Source: Flavobacterium subsaxonicum WB 4.1-42 = DSM 21790 (GTDB taxonomy: Bacteria > Bacteroidota > Bacteroidia > Flavobacteriales > Flavobacteriaceae). From it: a DNA stretch of 64,000 nt. Of the stretch, positions 16,803 to 25,350 are shown piece after piece. The stretch is from positions 32,567-96,566 of the forward strand of contig NZ_AUGP01000003.1 of the NCBI RefSeq assembly GCF_000422725.1, in the 5' to 3' direction. How positions within the stretch are numbered: the first letter of the stretch is position 1; each line of letters begins with the position of its first letter. The notes beneath the pieces were generated by a model that saw nothing but the letters and a program-made list of their open reading frames with translations, was not told the origin of the DNA and made no database searches. The position numbers were made by a program, and so were the translations under genes.

Positions 16803-17509
16803 GCTGCTAATAACAGCAATCGTGGCATTCCCCTCCTATGGAGGGGTGGCTGATTTTCTTTTGTCTTGAAACAAAAGAAACATGCCGCTCCATCAGACCT
16901 CACCCCCAGCCCCTCTCCAAAGGAGAGGGGAGCAGCTTCATTCAGCTGTAAGCCGTATGAGTTAGCGGTACTGGCTCCCCTCTCCTCTGGAGAGGGGCCG
17001 GGGGTGAGGTTAAATAGAAAGATTACCAAAATCTTCATCGTGCCAGGTGCATGAGTGAAGTTCCTCCCCTCTCCTTCGGAGAGGGGCTGGGGGTGAGGAC
17101 TAAAAAGGCTTTCATATTATACTGAAGGAAAGGGGCCGGGGGTGAGGTCAAAAAGATGCTATGCGAGGTCAAATAAATCTTCAACGTGCCAGGTGCATGA
17201 GTGAAGCTCCACCCCTCTCCAAAAGAGAGGGGCCGGGGTGAGGACAGAAAACATGAGTCCGCAAAGAATATCGGTATGAGTGAAGCTAAGGTATCAGCCT
17301 TTAAGCGTTAAGCAAAGTGTGGAGTAAGGCGTTAAAAATCATTTGCTGTTTGAGCGTAGCGAGTTCAAATGATTTAGCCGAATGTAACACTTTGTAGCGT
17401 AAAAGGGTGCAAGCCTTGAATTTTTGGTTCTTTTGTTTCAAGACAAAAGAACAGTATAAACAAAACAAAAACTAACTGATCGCGCACACGTGATCAAAAA
17501 GAATAAGAT
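16803..17509. repeat. Repeat island between hmgA and hppD
   Basis: No gene is supported here. The segment 16856-17451 is bounded by 24-bp perfect inverted copies of a sequence that is itself nearly palindromic (TTCTTTTGT, 6-bp centre, ACAAAAGAA). Inside are GC-rich CCCTCTCC..GGAGAGGGG hairpins, each with a GGGGGTGAGG tail, near 16900 (reverse), 16978, 17065, 17125 and 17215. A direct repeat of about 45 bp (17026 and 17172) contains GTGCCAGGTGCATGAGTGAAG. The last 60 bp before hppD hold an imperfect hairpin, TGATCGCG..CGTGATCA, at 17478-17495. Confidence 0.75.
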
Positions 17510-18670
17510 ATGAGCAACGAAATTAAAAACGTAGAATACGGCCTTGAAAAAATATTTGAAGGCGCACAGGATTTCCTTCCGCTATTAGGAACCGATTATG
17601 TAGAATTTATTGTGGGCAACGCCAAACAGGCTGCTCATTACTATAAAACCGCCTTTGGCTACCAGTCGCTTGCCTATGCAGGTTTAGAGACCGGCGTTCG
17701 CGATCGCGCCAGCTACGTGCTGCAGCAAGGCAAAATTCGCCTTGTGCTTACTACGCCGCTTACGGGCGAATCTGAACTTAACAACCATATTGTTAAGCAT
17801 GGCGATGCCGTTAAGGTAGTAGCCCTTTGGGTAGAGGATGCCCGCAAATCGTTTGAAGAAACGGTATCTCGTGGTGCTAAGCCCTACATGGAGCCAACGG
17901 TAGAGACCGATGAGTTTGGCGAAGTGGTACGTTCCGGCATCTACACCTATGGCGAAACCGTACACATGTTTGTAGAACGCAAAAACTACACCGGCGCATT
18001 TTTACCGGGATACAGGGAGTGGAAAAGCGATTACAACCCGGCTCCAACAGGCCTTAAATACGTAGACCACATGGTGGGCAACGTTGGTTGGAATGAGATG
18101 AACATCTGGGTTAAATGGTACGAAGAGGTTATGGGCTTTGTTAACTTCCTTTCGTTTGATGACAAGCAGATCAATACCGAGTACTCTGCGCTTATGAGTA
18201 AAGTTATGAGCAACGGTAACGGCAGGATAAAATTCCCGATCAATGAGCCGGCCGAAGGTGCAAAACGTTCGCAAATTGAAGAATATCTTGATTTTTACGG
18301 TGGCCCGGGTGTACAGCACATTGCCATTGCTACCGATGATATTATTAAAACCGTGAGCGATCTTAAATCGCGTGGCGTAGAGTTTTTATCGGCACCACCA
18401 CAGGCATATTATGATGCAGTGCCCGATAGGCTGGGTGTGCACCGCGATGCATTTAAAGAAGATATTAAAGAGATACAGAAACTGGCCATTATGGTAGATG
18501 CCGATGAAGAAGGCTACCTTTTACAGATATTTACCAAGCCGGTTGAAGACCGCCCAACACTGTTTTACGAAATAATTCAGAGAATGGGGGCCCGTGGCTT
18601 TGGTGCAGGTAACTTTAAAGCGCTGTTTGAGAGCATAGAACGCGAGCAGGAACTGCGAGGTACGTTATAA
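17510..18670 (+). CDS. hppD: 4-Hydroxyphenylpyruvate dioxygenase
   Basis: 386 aa. It converts 4-hydroxyphenylpyruvate to homogentisate, the step before HmgA. It has two VOC-fold halves. The C-terminal half carries the Fe(II) ligands His187 (YVDHMVGNV), His270 (GVQHIAIATDD) and Glu354 (LFYEIIQRMG). The C-terminal GFGAGNFKALFESIE is also typical. The length matches the family. With hmgA it forms the core of tyrosine catabolism; fumarylacetoacetase is not in the window. An imperfect palindrome lies 15-32 bp upstream of the start and may be an operator (inference). Confidence 0.95.
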   Translation: MSNEIKNVEYGLEKIFEGAQDFLPLLGTDYVEFIVGNAKQAAHYYKTAFGYQSLAYAGLETGVRDRASYVLQQGKIRLVLTTPLTGESELNNHIVKHGDAVKVVALWVEDARKSFEETVSRGAKPYMEPTVETDEFGEVVRSGIYTYGETVHMFVERKNYTGAFLPGYREWKSDYNPAPTGLKYVDHMVGNVGWNEMNIWVKWYEEVMGFVNFLSFDDKQINTEYSALMSKVMSNGNGRIKFPINEPAEGAKRSQIEEYLDFYGGPGVQHIAIATDDIIKTVSDLKSRGVEFLSAPPQAYYDAVPDRLGVHRDAFKEDIKEIQKLAIMVDADEEGYLLQIFTKPVEDRPTLFYEIIQRMGARGFGAGNFKALFESIEREQELRGTL

Positions 18671-18778
18671 ATTTAATCGTTTATTAAAGATAATTTAATA
18701 ATCAGCCCTTCTGTAATAAGTTTTTTGCGAAATGTGTGTTAAAGTTGATTTTCAATGCATAATTTTCAAAAAAGTGGA

Positions 18779-18786
18779 TACCTTTG
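18779..18786 (+). promoter_or_regulatory. -7 promoter element of a candidate small RNA or leader
   Basis: TACCTTTG matches TAnnTTTG and is followed by GCACTCGC, the kind of start context seen at strong promoters in this phylum. The nearest coding start on the + strand is 184 bp away, behind a terminator. Confidence 0.6.
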
Positions 18787-18792
18787 CACTCG

Positions 18793-18907
18793 CAAAAAAG
18801 AAGGTAAGCAACAACCTTGTCTTTTTGCAGGTAAATTTTTCATAATTTATAGTTTTTGGTTGGTTAATAGCATAAAAACCCGGTCATTATTTTGACTGGG
18901 TTTTTTT
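18793..18907 (+). ncRNA. Candidate ~115-nt small RNA (or attenuated leader)
   Basis: A -7 box at 18779 and an intrinsic terminator at 18874-18907 delimit a transcript of about 115 nt with no ORF. Near the 5' end AAAAAGA-AGGT can pair with ACCT-TG-TCTTTTT (about 18794-18827). The final hairpin pairs AAAACCC..GTCA with TGAC..GGGTTTT and runs into seven T. It resembles no riboswitch or known RNA that I recognise. It could instead be a regulated leader of the DUF3108 gene at 18970. Confidence 0.5.
18874..18907 (+). terminator. Intrinsic terminator upstream of the DUF3108 gene
   Basis: AAAAACCCGGTCA pairs with TGACTGGGTTTTT (one mismatch) around a 6-nt loop, followed by T7. It lies 63 bp before the next start codon and 204 bp after hppD. 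Confidence 0.75.
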
Positions 18908-18969
18908 GTTTCACTAAATTTGGAACAGAAATTGCATTTAAGCCATACACACCAACAAAAAATTGTACT

Positions 18970-19740
18970 ATGAAAAGATTGATTGCTATAATTATGTTCT
19001 TTGCCGTAGGCGATGCTTTTTCGCAGGATGCCTTTAAAACAGGCGAGGTTTTAAAATTCAGGATCCATTATGGCGTAGTAAATGCCGGTAATGCAACCCT
19101 GGAAGTTAAAGAGGCTGTAAGAGATAATAAAAAAGTACATCATGTTGTAGGAACCGGCGTTACTACCGGCATGACAAAGTTTTTCTTTAAAGTAACAGAC
19201 CTGTACGAAACCTATTTTGATAAAGTTACCGGTAAACCCTACCAGTATGTTAGAAAAATAGACGAAGGCGGCTACACCAAAAACCAGGAAGGCTTTTTTA
19301 ACCAGGATAAAAATACCGTGCTGGTAAAAGACTACAAGCACAAAAGCCAGAAAACAATTTCGGTTACAGAAAACGTTCAGGACATCATGTCTACGTTTTA
19401 TTACCTGCGCAACCACCCCTCTGTAGATAAAATGAAGGTGGGCGAAGCCATATCGGTAGATATGTTTTTTGATGAAGAAGTTACAAAATTTAAGCTCAAA
19501 TTTATTGGCAGGGAAGATATAAGCACTAAATTTGGCGTGGTTTCTACTATGATATTCCGCCCCTACGTTCAGGCAGGCCGTGTATTTAAAGAAGAAGAGA
19601 GTTTAACAGTCTGGATATCAGACGATGAAAATAAAGTACCCGTACGTATTAAAGCCAGCCTTGCAGTAGGTTCGCTTAAAGCCGACCTCGAAGAATACAA
19701 AGGCCTGGCGCATCCGTTTACGGTAAAAAAAGCAAAATAG
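18970..19740 (+). CDS. DUF3108-family secreted protein
   Basis: 256 aa from the ATG at 18970. The in-frame extension from 18892 overlaps the terminator and is rejected. The signal peptide (about residues 1-19, ending GDAFSQ) is followed by FKTGEVLKFRIHYGVVNAGNATLEV. That N-terminal block is diagnostic of DUF3108 proteins, a beta-barrel-like periplasmic domain of unknown function. No catalytic residues are known. It is followed after 5 bp by the tryptophan dioxygenase-like gene, so the two are cotranscribed. Confidence 0.82.
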   Translation: MKRLIAIIMFFAVGDAFSQDAFKTGEVLKFRIHYGVVNAGNATLEVKEAVRDNKKVHHVVGTGVTTGMTKFFFKVTDLYETYFDKVTGKPYQYVRKIDEGGYTKNQEGFFNQDKNTVLVKDYKHKSQKTISVTENVQDIMSTFYYLRNHPSVDKMKVGEAISVDMFFDEEVTKFKLKFIGREDISTKFGVVSTMIFRPYVQAGRVFKEEESLTVWISDDENKVPVRIKASLAVGSLKADLEEYKGLAHPFTVKKAK

Positions 19741-19745
19741 AACAA

Positions 19746-20678
19746 ATGGAGATCACATCCCCGATAATTGAAAAACTTGATGCGCTTGATGAGAAATTTC
19801 GGGCCATAAACCAAAAGACCGAAACGCACCTTGAGGGGCTTGTGTGGGCCAAACCTATTACTTACTGGGATTATATTAATACCGATGCGTTGCTAAACCT
19901 GCAAATACAACGAACCACACTGCCTGATGAGATGGTTTTTATTATGTACCACCAGGTTAACGAGCTTTTATTTAAAATGATACTGTGGGAGGTAGAGCAG
20001 CTGTGCCATACCGATGCCCCGGCTACCGATTTTTTTACCGAGAAGCTTAGGCGCATTAGCCGCTACTTTGATATGCTTACCACATCGTTCGATATTATGG
20101 GCGATGGCATGAGCATAGACCAGTACATGAAATTTAGGAACACCCTTACCCCGGCAAGCGGTTTCCAGAGTGCGCAATACCGCCTTATAGAGTTCGCAAG
20201 TACTGATTTAATAAACCTGATAGACTACCGTTTTAGGAGCACTATAGACCGCAACACGCCTTACGAGCATGCTTTAGAGCATTTGTACTGGCAGGCTGCC
20301 GGCAAAGACTACCGCACCGGCGAAAAAAGCTACCTGCTTAAGGAGTTTGAGCGCAAATACAAAGGCGAATTTTTAAGGCACATGGAAGAGTACAACACCA
20401 TAAACATCTGGAGAAAGTTTAAGGAGTTGCCTGCCGATGCCCAAAAAGACGAAAAACTGGTTGAAGCCATGCGCCATTACGATTATACCGTAAACGTAAC
20501 CTGGGTTATGGGCCACCTTAACGCAGCAAAAAAATATATAGAAAGTTCTGCCGGCCCGCAGGAGGCTACCGGCGGCAGCGACTGGAAAAAGTACATGCAC
20601 CCTAAGTACCAAAGACGGATATTTTTCCCGGAGCTATGGAGCGAGGAAGAATTGCGTACCTGGGGCGAAAATGTATAA
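19746..20678 (+). CDS. Tryptophan 2,3-dioxygenase family protein
   Basis: 310 aa, cytoplasmic. The haem enzyme family cleaves the indole ring of L-tryptophan to N-formylkynurenine. The conserved N-terminal LVWAKPITYWDYINTDALLNLQ and DEMVFIMYHQVNELLFKMILWE are present, including the His in YHQVNEL. GFQSAQYRLIEF follows, and the C-terminal NVTWVMGHLNAAKKYIE carries the proximal-His-like residue. Kynurenine pathway partners are not in the window, so substrate assignment rests on the family. It belongs to a tight operon with the DUF3108 gene upstream and an M23 lipoprotein 20 bp downstream. Confidence 0.85.
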   Translation: MEITSPIIEKLDALDEKFRAINQKTETHLEGLVWAKPITYWDYINTDALLNLQIQRTTLPDEMVFIMYHQVNELLFKMILWEVEQLCHTDAPATDFFTEKLRRISRYFDMLTTSFDIMGDGMSIDQYMKFRNTLTPASGFQSAQYRLIEFASTDLINLIDYRFRSTIDRNTPYEHALEHLYWQAAGKDYRTGEKSYLLKEFERKYKGEFLRHMEEYNTINIWRKFKELPADAQKDEKLVEAMRHYDYTVNVTWVMGHLNAAKKYIESSAGPQEATGGSDWKKYMHPKYQRRIFFPELWSEEELRTWGENV

Positions 20679-20698
20679 CACACAATAAAACAACACAA

Positions 20699-21943
20699 TT
20701 GAGATATACCGCATTCATATTATTTATACTCCTAACCCTAACAGCCTGCAATAAAGAGCCAGAAAAAAACCTAAAAGCACAGCCAACAGCACAAAAAAAA
20801 GTAGCCGTAGTTAAAAAATTCGGCTTTACGCTTAACAACTTTAATGTGGTTAACGATACTATTAAAAGCGGCGATACTTTTGGGGCACTTCTTGGTAAAG
20901 AAGGGTATGATGCAGGGCAGATTCATAAAATTACAGAGCAAATTAAGGATACGTTTGATTTGAGGGATATCCGTGTGGGCAGGCCTTACACCATGCTTAA
21001 AGATAAAAAAGCGCCCAACGCCCTTAAAGCCTTTATCTACGAGCCCGATAATTTAAGCTACTATGTTATAAACCTTAACGATACCGTTGCCAAAGTAGCA
21101 AAGGTGGTTAAGCCCATAACCATAAAAAGGCGCATTATTGCTGCTGCTATAGAGGGCTCGCTGGCCGAAACCCTTGGCAAGGCAGGTGCAAGCCCCGCAA
21201 TGGTGCACGAACTGTCTGAAATTTATGCCTGGAGTATCGACTTCTTTAAAATCCAGAAAAACGATAAATTTGCCGTTATTGTAAACGAGCGCTACATTAG
21301 CGATACCATTTATGCCGGTGTAGAAAGCATAGAGGCATCGTATTTTGAGTACAAAGGCAAAAAAATATATGCTTTCCCCTTCAAAAAAGACGTGAATTCG
21401 CGCAAAGCCGATTATTATGATGACGAGGGCAAGGTGCTAAAAAGCATGTTTTTAAAAGCCCCGTTAAAATTTAGCCATATAACCTCCAAGTTTTCGCCTA
21501 AGCGTTTCCACCCCGTGCAAATGCGCTGGAAAGCGCACAACGGTACCGATTATGCCGCCCCAACCGGCACCCCTATTATGAGTACCGCTAACGGTGTGGT
21601 AATCCAGGCGGGCTATACATCCGGTAACGGTAACTATGTAAAAGTTAAGCACAACGGCCAGTATACTACGCAATACCTGCACATGTCTAAAATACTGGTG
21701 CGCCAGGGCCAGCGTGTATCCCAGGGCGAAACCATTGGCCGCGTGGGCAGTACCGGCTTGGCTACAGGCCCACACGTATGCTACCGCTTCTGGAAAAATG
21801 GCGTACAGGTAGATGCCCTTAAGCAGCGCCTGCCAAGCTCTGAACCTATGAGCGCTAAAGACAAGCCGCGCTTTTTGGCCTACAGCACCCCGCTTAAAAA
21901 AGAGCTGGACAGTATATCAGATAAAAAATTCAACACCCAATAA
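20699..21943 (+). CDS. M23-family (LytM-type) lipoprotein, putative peptidoglycan endopeptidase
   Basis: 414 aa from a TTG at 20699, 20 bp after the previous stop. This start gives a proper lipoprotein signal (RYTAFILFILLTLTAC, Cys17). The alternative ATG at 20636 would overlap the upstream gene and bury the signal. A central LysM/OapA-like region is followed by an M23 domain with HNGTDYAAPTGTP (HxxxD zinc motif) and YLHMSKI. The final motif reads GPHVCYRFWKNG, so the usual HxH is HxC and one zinc ligand would be Cys. It is either a Cys-ligated active enzyme or a non-catalytic regulator. Located in the outer membrane or periplasm. Confidence 0.85.
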   Translation: MRYTAFILFILLTLTACNKEPEKNLKAQPTAQKKVAVVKKFGFTLNNFNVVNDTIKSGDTFGALLGKEGYDAGQIHKITEQIKDTFDLRDIRVGRPYTMLKDKKAPNALKAFIYEPDNLSYYVINLNDTVAKVAKVVKPITIKRRIIAAAIEGSLAETLGKAGASPAMVHELSEIYAWSIDFFKIQKNDKFAVIVNERYISDTIYAGVESIEASYFEYKGKKIYAFPFKKDVNSRKADYYDDEGKVLKSMFLKAPLKFSHITSKFSPKRFHPVQMRWKAHNGTDYAAPTGTPIMSTANGVVIQAGYTSGNGNYVKVKHNGQYTTQYLHMSKILVRQGQRVSQGETIGRVGSTGLATGPHVCYRFWKNGVQVDALKQRLPSSEPMSAKDKPRFLAYSTPLKKELDSISDKKFNTQ

Positions 21944-21955
21944 AAACACAACACC

Positions 21956-23596
21956 ATGGCATTACAAAATATTAACCCAACAAGTACCGCTGCCTGGAAG
22001 GCGCTTGGCGAACACTTTGCCGAAATGCAAACCGCCTCTATGCAGGATATGTTTGCGGCAGATACTAACAGGGCAGAGAAATTTCACATTAAGTGGAACG
22101 ACTTTTTAATAGACTACTCTAAAAACATCATCAACCCAAAAACGTTAGAGCTGCTTCAGGACCTTGCCAAACAAGTAGACCTTAGCGGTGCTATAGCAAG
22201 TTATTTTGGTGGCGATGCTATAAACCGTACCGAAGGCCGTGCGGTGCTGCACACTGCATTACGTGCCCCGGAGAGCGCTAACGTGCTTGTAGACGGTGCT
22301 AATGTATTGCCGGAAGTATATGCGGTTAAAAACAAGATTAAAGCCTTTACAGAGGCCATTATCAGTGGCGCACAAACGGGTTATACCGGCAAGCCGTTTA
22401 CCGATGTGGTTAACGTAGGTATTGGTGGGTCTGACCTTGGCCCCAACATGGTGGTTGAAGCTCTTAAGTTTTACAAAACACCACTTAACGTTAGGTTTAT
22501 ATCTAATGTAGATGGCGACCACGTTACAGAAAGCCTTAAAGGCCTTGACCCCGAGACTACGCTGTTTGTAATTGCCTCTAAAACCTTTACAACACAGGAA
22601 ACACTTACCAATGCCGAGACGGCAAGGGACTGGTTTTTAAATACTGCCTCTCAGGCCGATGTTGCCAAGCACTTTGTGGCAGTATCTACCAACATACAAA
22701 AAGTTACCGAGTTTGGTATAGACCCTAACAACGTTTTCCCGATGTGGGACTGGGTTGGCGGCCGTTTCTCTTTATGGAGCGCCGTAGGTTTATCTATTGC
22801 CCTTGCAGTAGGTTTTGATAATTTTGACGGGATGCTTAAAGGCGCGCACGATATGGATGAGCATTTCCGTACGGCGGCGTTCGAAGACAACATTCCCGTA
22901 GTGCTGGCCTTGCTTAGCGTTTGGTACAACAACTTTTTTGGTGCCGAAAGCGAAGCGCTTATACCGTACACGCAGTACCTTCAAAAGCTTGCGCCGTACC
23001 TGCAACAGGGCATTATGGAAAGTAACGGTAAAAGTGTTGGCCGCGATGGCAAACCGGTTACCTACCAAACGGGTACTATTATTTGGGGAGAGCCGGGCAC
23101 TAACAGCCAGCACGCTTTCTTTCAGTTAATTCACCAGGGTACTAAACTGATACCTACCGACTTTATTGGTTTTATTGAGCCGCTTTACGGCAATAAAGAC
23201 CACCACGATAAATTGATGTCGAACTTCTTCGCCCAGACCGAAGCCCTGCTTAACGGCAAAGCCGAAGCGGTGGTGCGTGCCGAGTTTGAAAAAGCAGGTG
23301 TTACCGGAGAAAAAGCCGATTATCTTACGCCATTCAAAATATTTACGGGTAACAAGCCAACCAATACCTTGCTTATCAAAAAGCTTACACCAGAGACTTT
23401 AGGGTCGTTAGTGGCGCTTTACGAGCACAAGATATTTGTGCAGGGTGTTATATGGAACATCTTTAGCTACGACCAGTGGGGCGTAGAGCTTGGCAAGCAG
23501 CTTGCTAACTCTATTCTTGGCGAAATTAACAGCGGCGATGTTAAACAACACGATAGTTCGACTACGTTTTTATTAAAAGCGTTTTTGGGCAAATAG
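21956..23596 (+). CDS. pgi: Glucose-6-phosphate isomerase
   Basis: 546 aa, close to the E. coli length. It interconverts glucose-6-phosphate and fructose-6-phosphate in glycolysis and gluconeogenesis. Visible signatures are [15 protein letters not shown] (phosphate binding) and [37 protein letters not shown] near the C-terminus is the second family signature and includes the catalytic region. The start is 12 bp after the M23 lipoprotein stop, so it probably shares its transcript. A terminator lies 47 bp downstream. Confidence 0.97.
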   Translation: MALQNINPTSTAAWKALGEHFAEMQTASMQDMFAADTNRAEKFHIKWNDFLIDYSKNIINPKTLELLQDLAKQVDLSGAIASYFGGDAINRTEGRAVLHTALRAPESANVLVDGANVLPEVYAVKNKIKAFTEAIISGAQTGYTGKPFTDVVNVGIGGSDLGPNMVVEALKFYKTPLNVRFISNVDGDHVTESLKGLDPETTLFVIASKTFTTQETLTNAETARDWFLNTASQADVAKHFVAVSTNIQKVTEFGIDPNNVFPMWDWVGGRFSLWSAVGLSIALAVGFDNFDGMLKGAHDMDEHFRTAAFEDNIPVVLALLSVWYNNFFGAESEALIPYTQYLQKLAPYLQQGIMESNGKSVGRDGKPVTYQTGTIIWGEPGTNSQHAFFQLIHQGTKLIPTDFIGFIEPLYGNKDHHDKLMSNFFAQTEALLNGKAEAVVRAEFEKAGVTGEKADYLTPFKIFTGNKPTNTLLIKKLTPETLGSLVALYEHKIFVQGVIWNIFSYDQWGVELGKQLANSILGEINSGDVKQHDSSTTFLLKAFLGK

Positions 23597-23901
23597 TCTT
23601 CAGTATACAGTGGCAGTTTTCAGTCGCCACGATTTATAATATCAAACCCCAAAGCATTTACTGTTTTGGGGTTTTTGTTTTTAGGTAGAGACGCATTGAA
23701 TGCGTCTCCCAATATGTATTTCCAATCCAATTATTTTATATTTTGCTAAAGTCACGGGCAACACGTGCCCTAATTATGCTATGGGGGGTGGTAATGCTTT
23801 TTATATCTAAATTATATGTAAAGTTGTGTTGTCCCTGACTTTAGTTAGGGGTTATATCAAAAATTATATTATTTTTAACACCGGATATCATTCCCTCCCA
23901 A
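23597..23901. repeat. Repeat-containing gap between pgi and the 23902 gene
   Basis: CAGTATACAGTGGCAG-type words begin 5 bp after the pgi stop. After the pgi terminator there is a perfect GAGACGCATT-G-AATGCGTCTC palindrome at 23688-23708. Two copies of the GGGCAACAC / GTGTTG..CCCTGACTTTAG element follow near 23749 and 23826. No gene is visible. Confidence 0.7.
23644..23680 (+). terminator. Intrinsic terminator after pgi
   Basis: AAACCCCAAA pairs with TTTTGGGGTTT around a ~10-nt loop and continues into a T-rich tail. Confidence 0.8.
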
Positions 23902-24513
23902 ATGAAACACCTTTTACTCCTGCTGTTGCTGTTGCCGCTTCATGCCTTTGCTACCATGTACAATGGTACTGTAACGCTAAACAACGGTACTATTAAAACC
24001 GGACTCATTAACATTCCTAAATTTAATGCCGGTAAAGTAAAGTTTAAAACACACCCTGATGCCCCTGTAGAAAAGATATCTATAGATGATGTTAAGGAAC
24101 TTATGGTGCTGGATAATGATAACGAAACGGTTAAGTACGTTACGCTAAAAACATCTAAAAATTCAAATAAAAAATCGTGGCTGCAAGTGGTTAAAAAAGG
24201 TAGCATAAATCTGTTGGTTTTTAACTATGTTGTGCCGGCAGTAAATGGTAGTGTGGGCACAGAGCTTACCAACTGCTATGGTTTTTACCTGCAAAGGCCA
24301 TCAGACGATTTTTGCACTTACATTTACATGATGCCCGACAGGCACCGCCTTACCATACGTGATTTTAAAGACCTTAAAAAGGCGTTGACAGAATTATTCA
24401 GCAATGATTGCCCCGACTTTTTAAACGCCCTTACAGAGGCTGCTTTTAAAGACAAAGGCCTGGAACTGGTTGTAGAATTGTACGACAAACACTGCGGCGA
24501 AAATTCTAAATAA
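23902..24513 (+). CDS. Secreted protein of unknown function
   Basis: 203 aa. The leucine-rich signal peptide (MKHLLLLLLLLPLHAFAT) is followed by YNGTVTLNNGTIKTGLI, a small beta-rich motif seen in some Bacteroidota periplasmic proteins. A helical C-terminus with two Cys (NDCPDFL, KHCGENSK) follows. I do not recognise a family. The stop codon abuts the stop codon of the convergent lspA with no base between them, so the two transcripts must overlap at their 3' ends. Confidence 0.75.
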   Translation: MKHLLLLLLLLPLHAFATMYNGTVTLNNGTIKTGLINIPKFNAGKVKFKTHPDAPVEKISIDDVKELMVLDNDNETVKYVTLKTSKNSNKKSWLQVVKKGSINLLVFNYVVPAVNGSVGTELTNCYGFYLQRPSDDFCTYIYMMPDRHRLTIRDFKDLKKALTELFSNDCPDFLNALTEAAFKDKGLELVVELYDKHCGENSK

Positions 24514-25116
24514 TTATCGTTTTGGGAATGCTTTTTTGTTGAAGATAATCAGTATGCCCACAGCTACAGATATAGCGGCATCGGCAACATTAAAAATAGC
24601 GTTGAAGAACGAGAAAGGCCTTCCGCCTAAAACAGGCACCCAGCTTGGCCATGTGGTATCTATTATAGGAAAGTAAAGCATGTCTACCACCTTGCCGTGC
24701 AATATTGTACCATAATGGTTGGCAGTATTAAAGGCCGCTACCTTGTTAGGCAGGCTATGGTCAAAAATTAGCCCGTAAAAAACCGAGTCGATAATGTTAC
24801 CAAAAGCGCCGGCTAAAATAAGTGCTATAGAAACAATAAGGTAGTTAGACTCTCTTTTTTTAATAGAGTCTTTAAGCCACCAGCCAATACCCACCACTGC
24901 CAGTATCCTGAAAAGGGTAAGCGTAAGCTTGCCACCGGCCCAACCGGGCAGCTCGGCGCCCCAGGCCATACCGTCGTTTTCTATAAACTGTATGTAAAAC
25001 CAGCTAAACACCTCTTTGCTTTCGCGTAGTCTAAAATGCGTTTTAATATAGATCTTACTAATCTGGTCTATAAGCAATACGGCAATTACAATAAGGTAGG
25101 CTTTCTTTAAAGACAT
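24514..25116 (-). CDS. lspA: Lipoprotein signal peptidase (signal peptidase II)
   Basis: 200 aa. This inner-membrane aspartyl protease removes the signal peptide of lipid-modified prolipoproteins, of which this window encodes at least six. I place the start at 25116 (MSLKKAYLIVIAVLLIDQISK); the frame is open to 25137 but the promoter box lies there. Four membrane helices are visible. The catalytic aspartates sit in GNIIDSVFYG and NVADAAIS. It is longer than the ~165-aa Proteobacterial enzyme because of a loop before the last helix, as usual in Bacteroidota. Confidence 0.94.
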   Translation of the reverse strand: MSLKKAYLIVIAVLLIDQISKIYIKTHFRLRESKEVFSWFYIQFIENDGMAWGAELPGWAGGKLTLTLFRILAVVGIGWWLKDSIKKRESNYLIVSIALILAGAFGNIIDSVFYGLIFDHSLPNKVAAFNTANHYGTILHGKVVDMLYFPIIDTTWPSWVPVLGGRPFSFFNAIFNVADAAISVAVGILIIFNKKAFPKR

Positions 25117-25134
25117 TTCTTGTTTTTTACACCG

Positions 25135-25142
25135 CAAAAATA
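25135..25142 (-). promoter_or_regulatory. -7 promoter element for lspA
   Basis: Read on the minus strand this is TATTTTTG (TAnnTTTG), 18 bp before the chosen ATG. It supports the shorter start. Confidence 0.55.
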
Positions 25143-25350
25143 AATCAAATATTCAAATTAACACGTTGTAATTAATGTTAATGAAATGTTTAACTATAAA
25201 TAAATCCTGAAATATTTATATAATTTTACTAAAAGCCCCAATAATTACTTACAACCCACAGTGCCAGCTATCTGCCAAAATCACGAAATCCTTTTAGTGC
25301 AGGCGGTTTTATTGCCTCATAAATTTCTTAACAAATCTTTAACGTAAACT

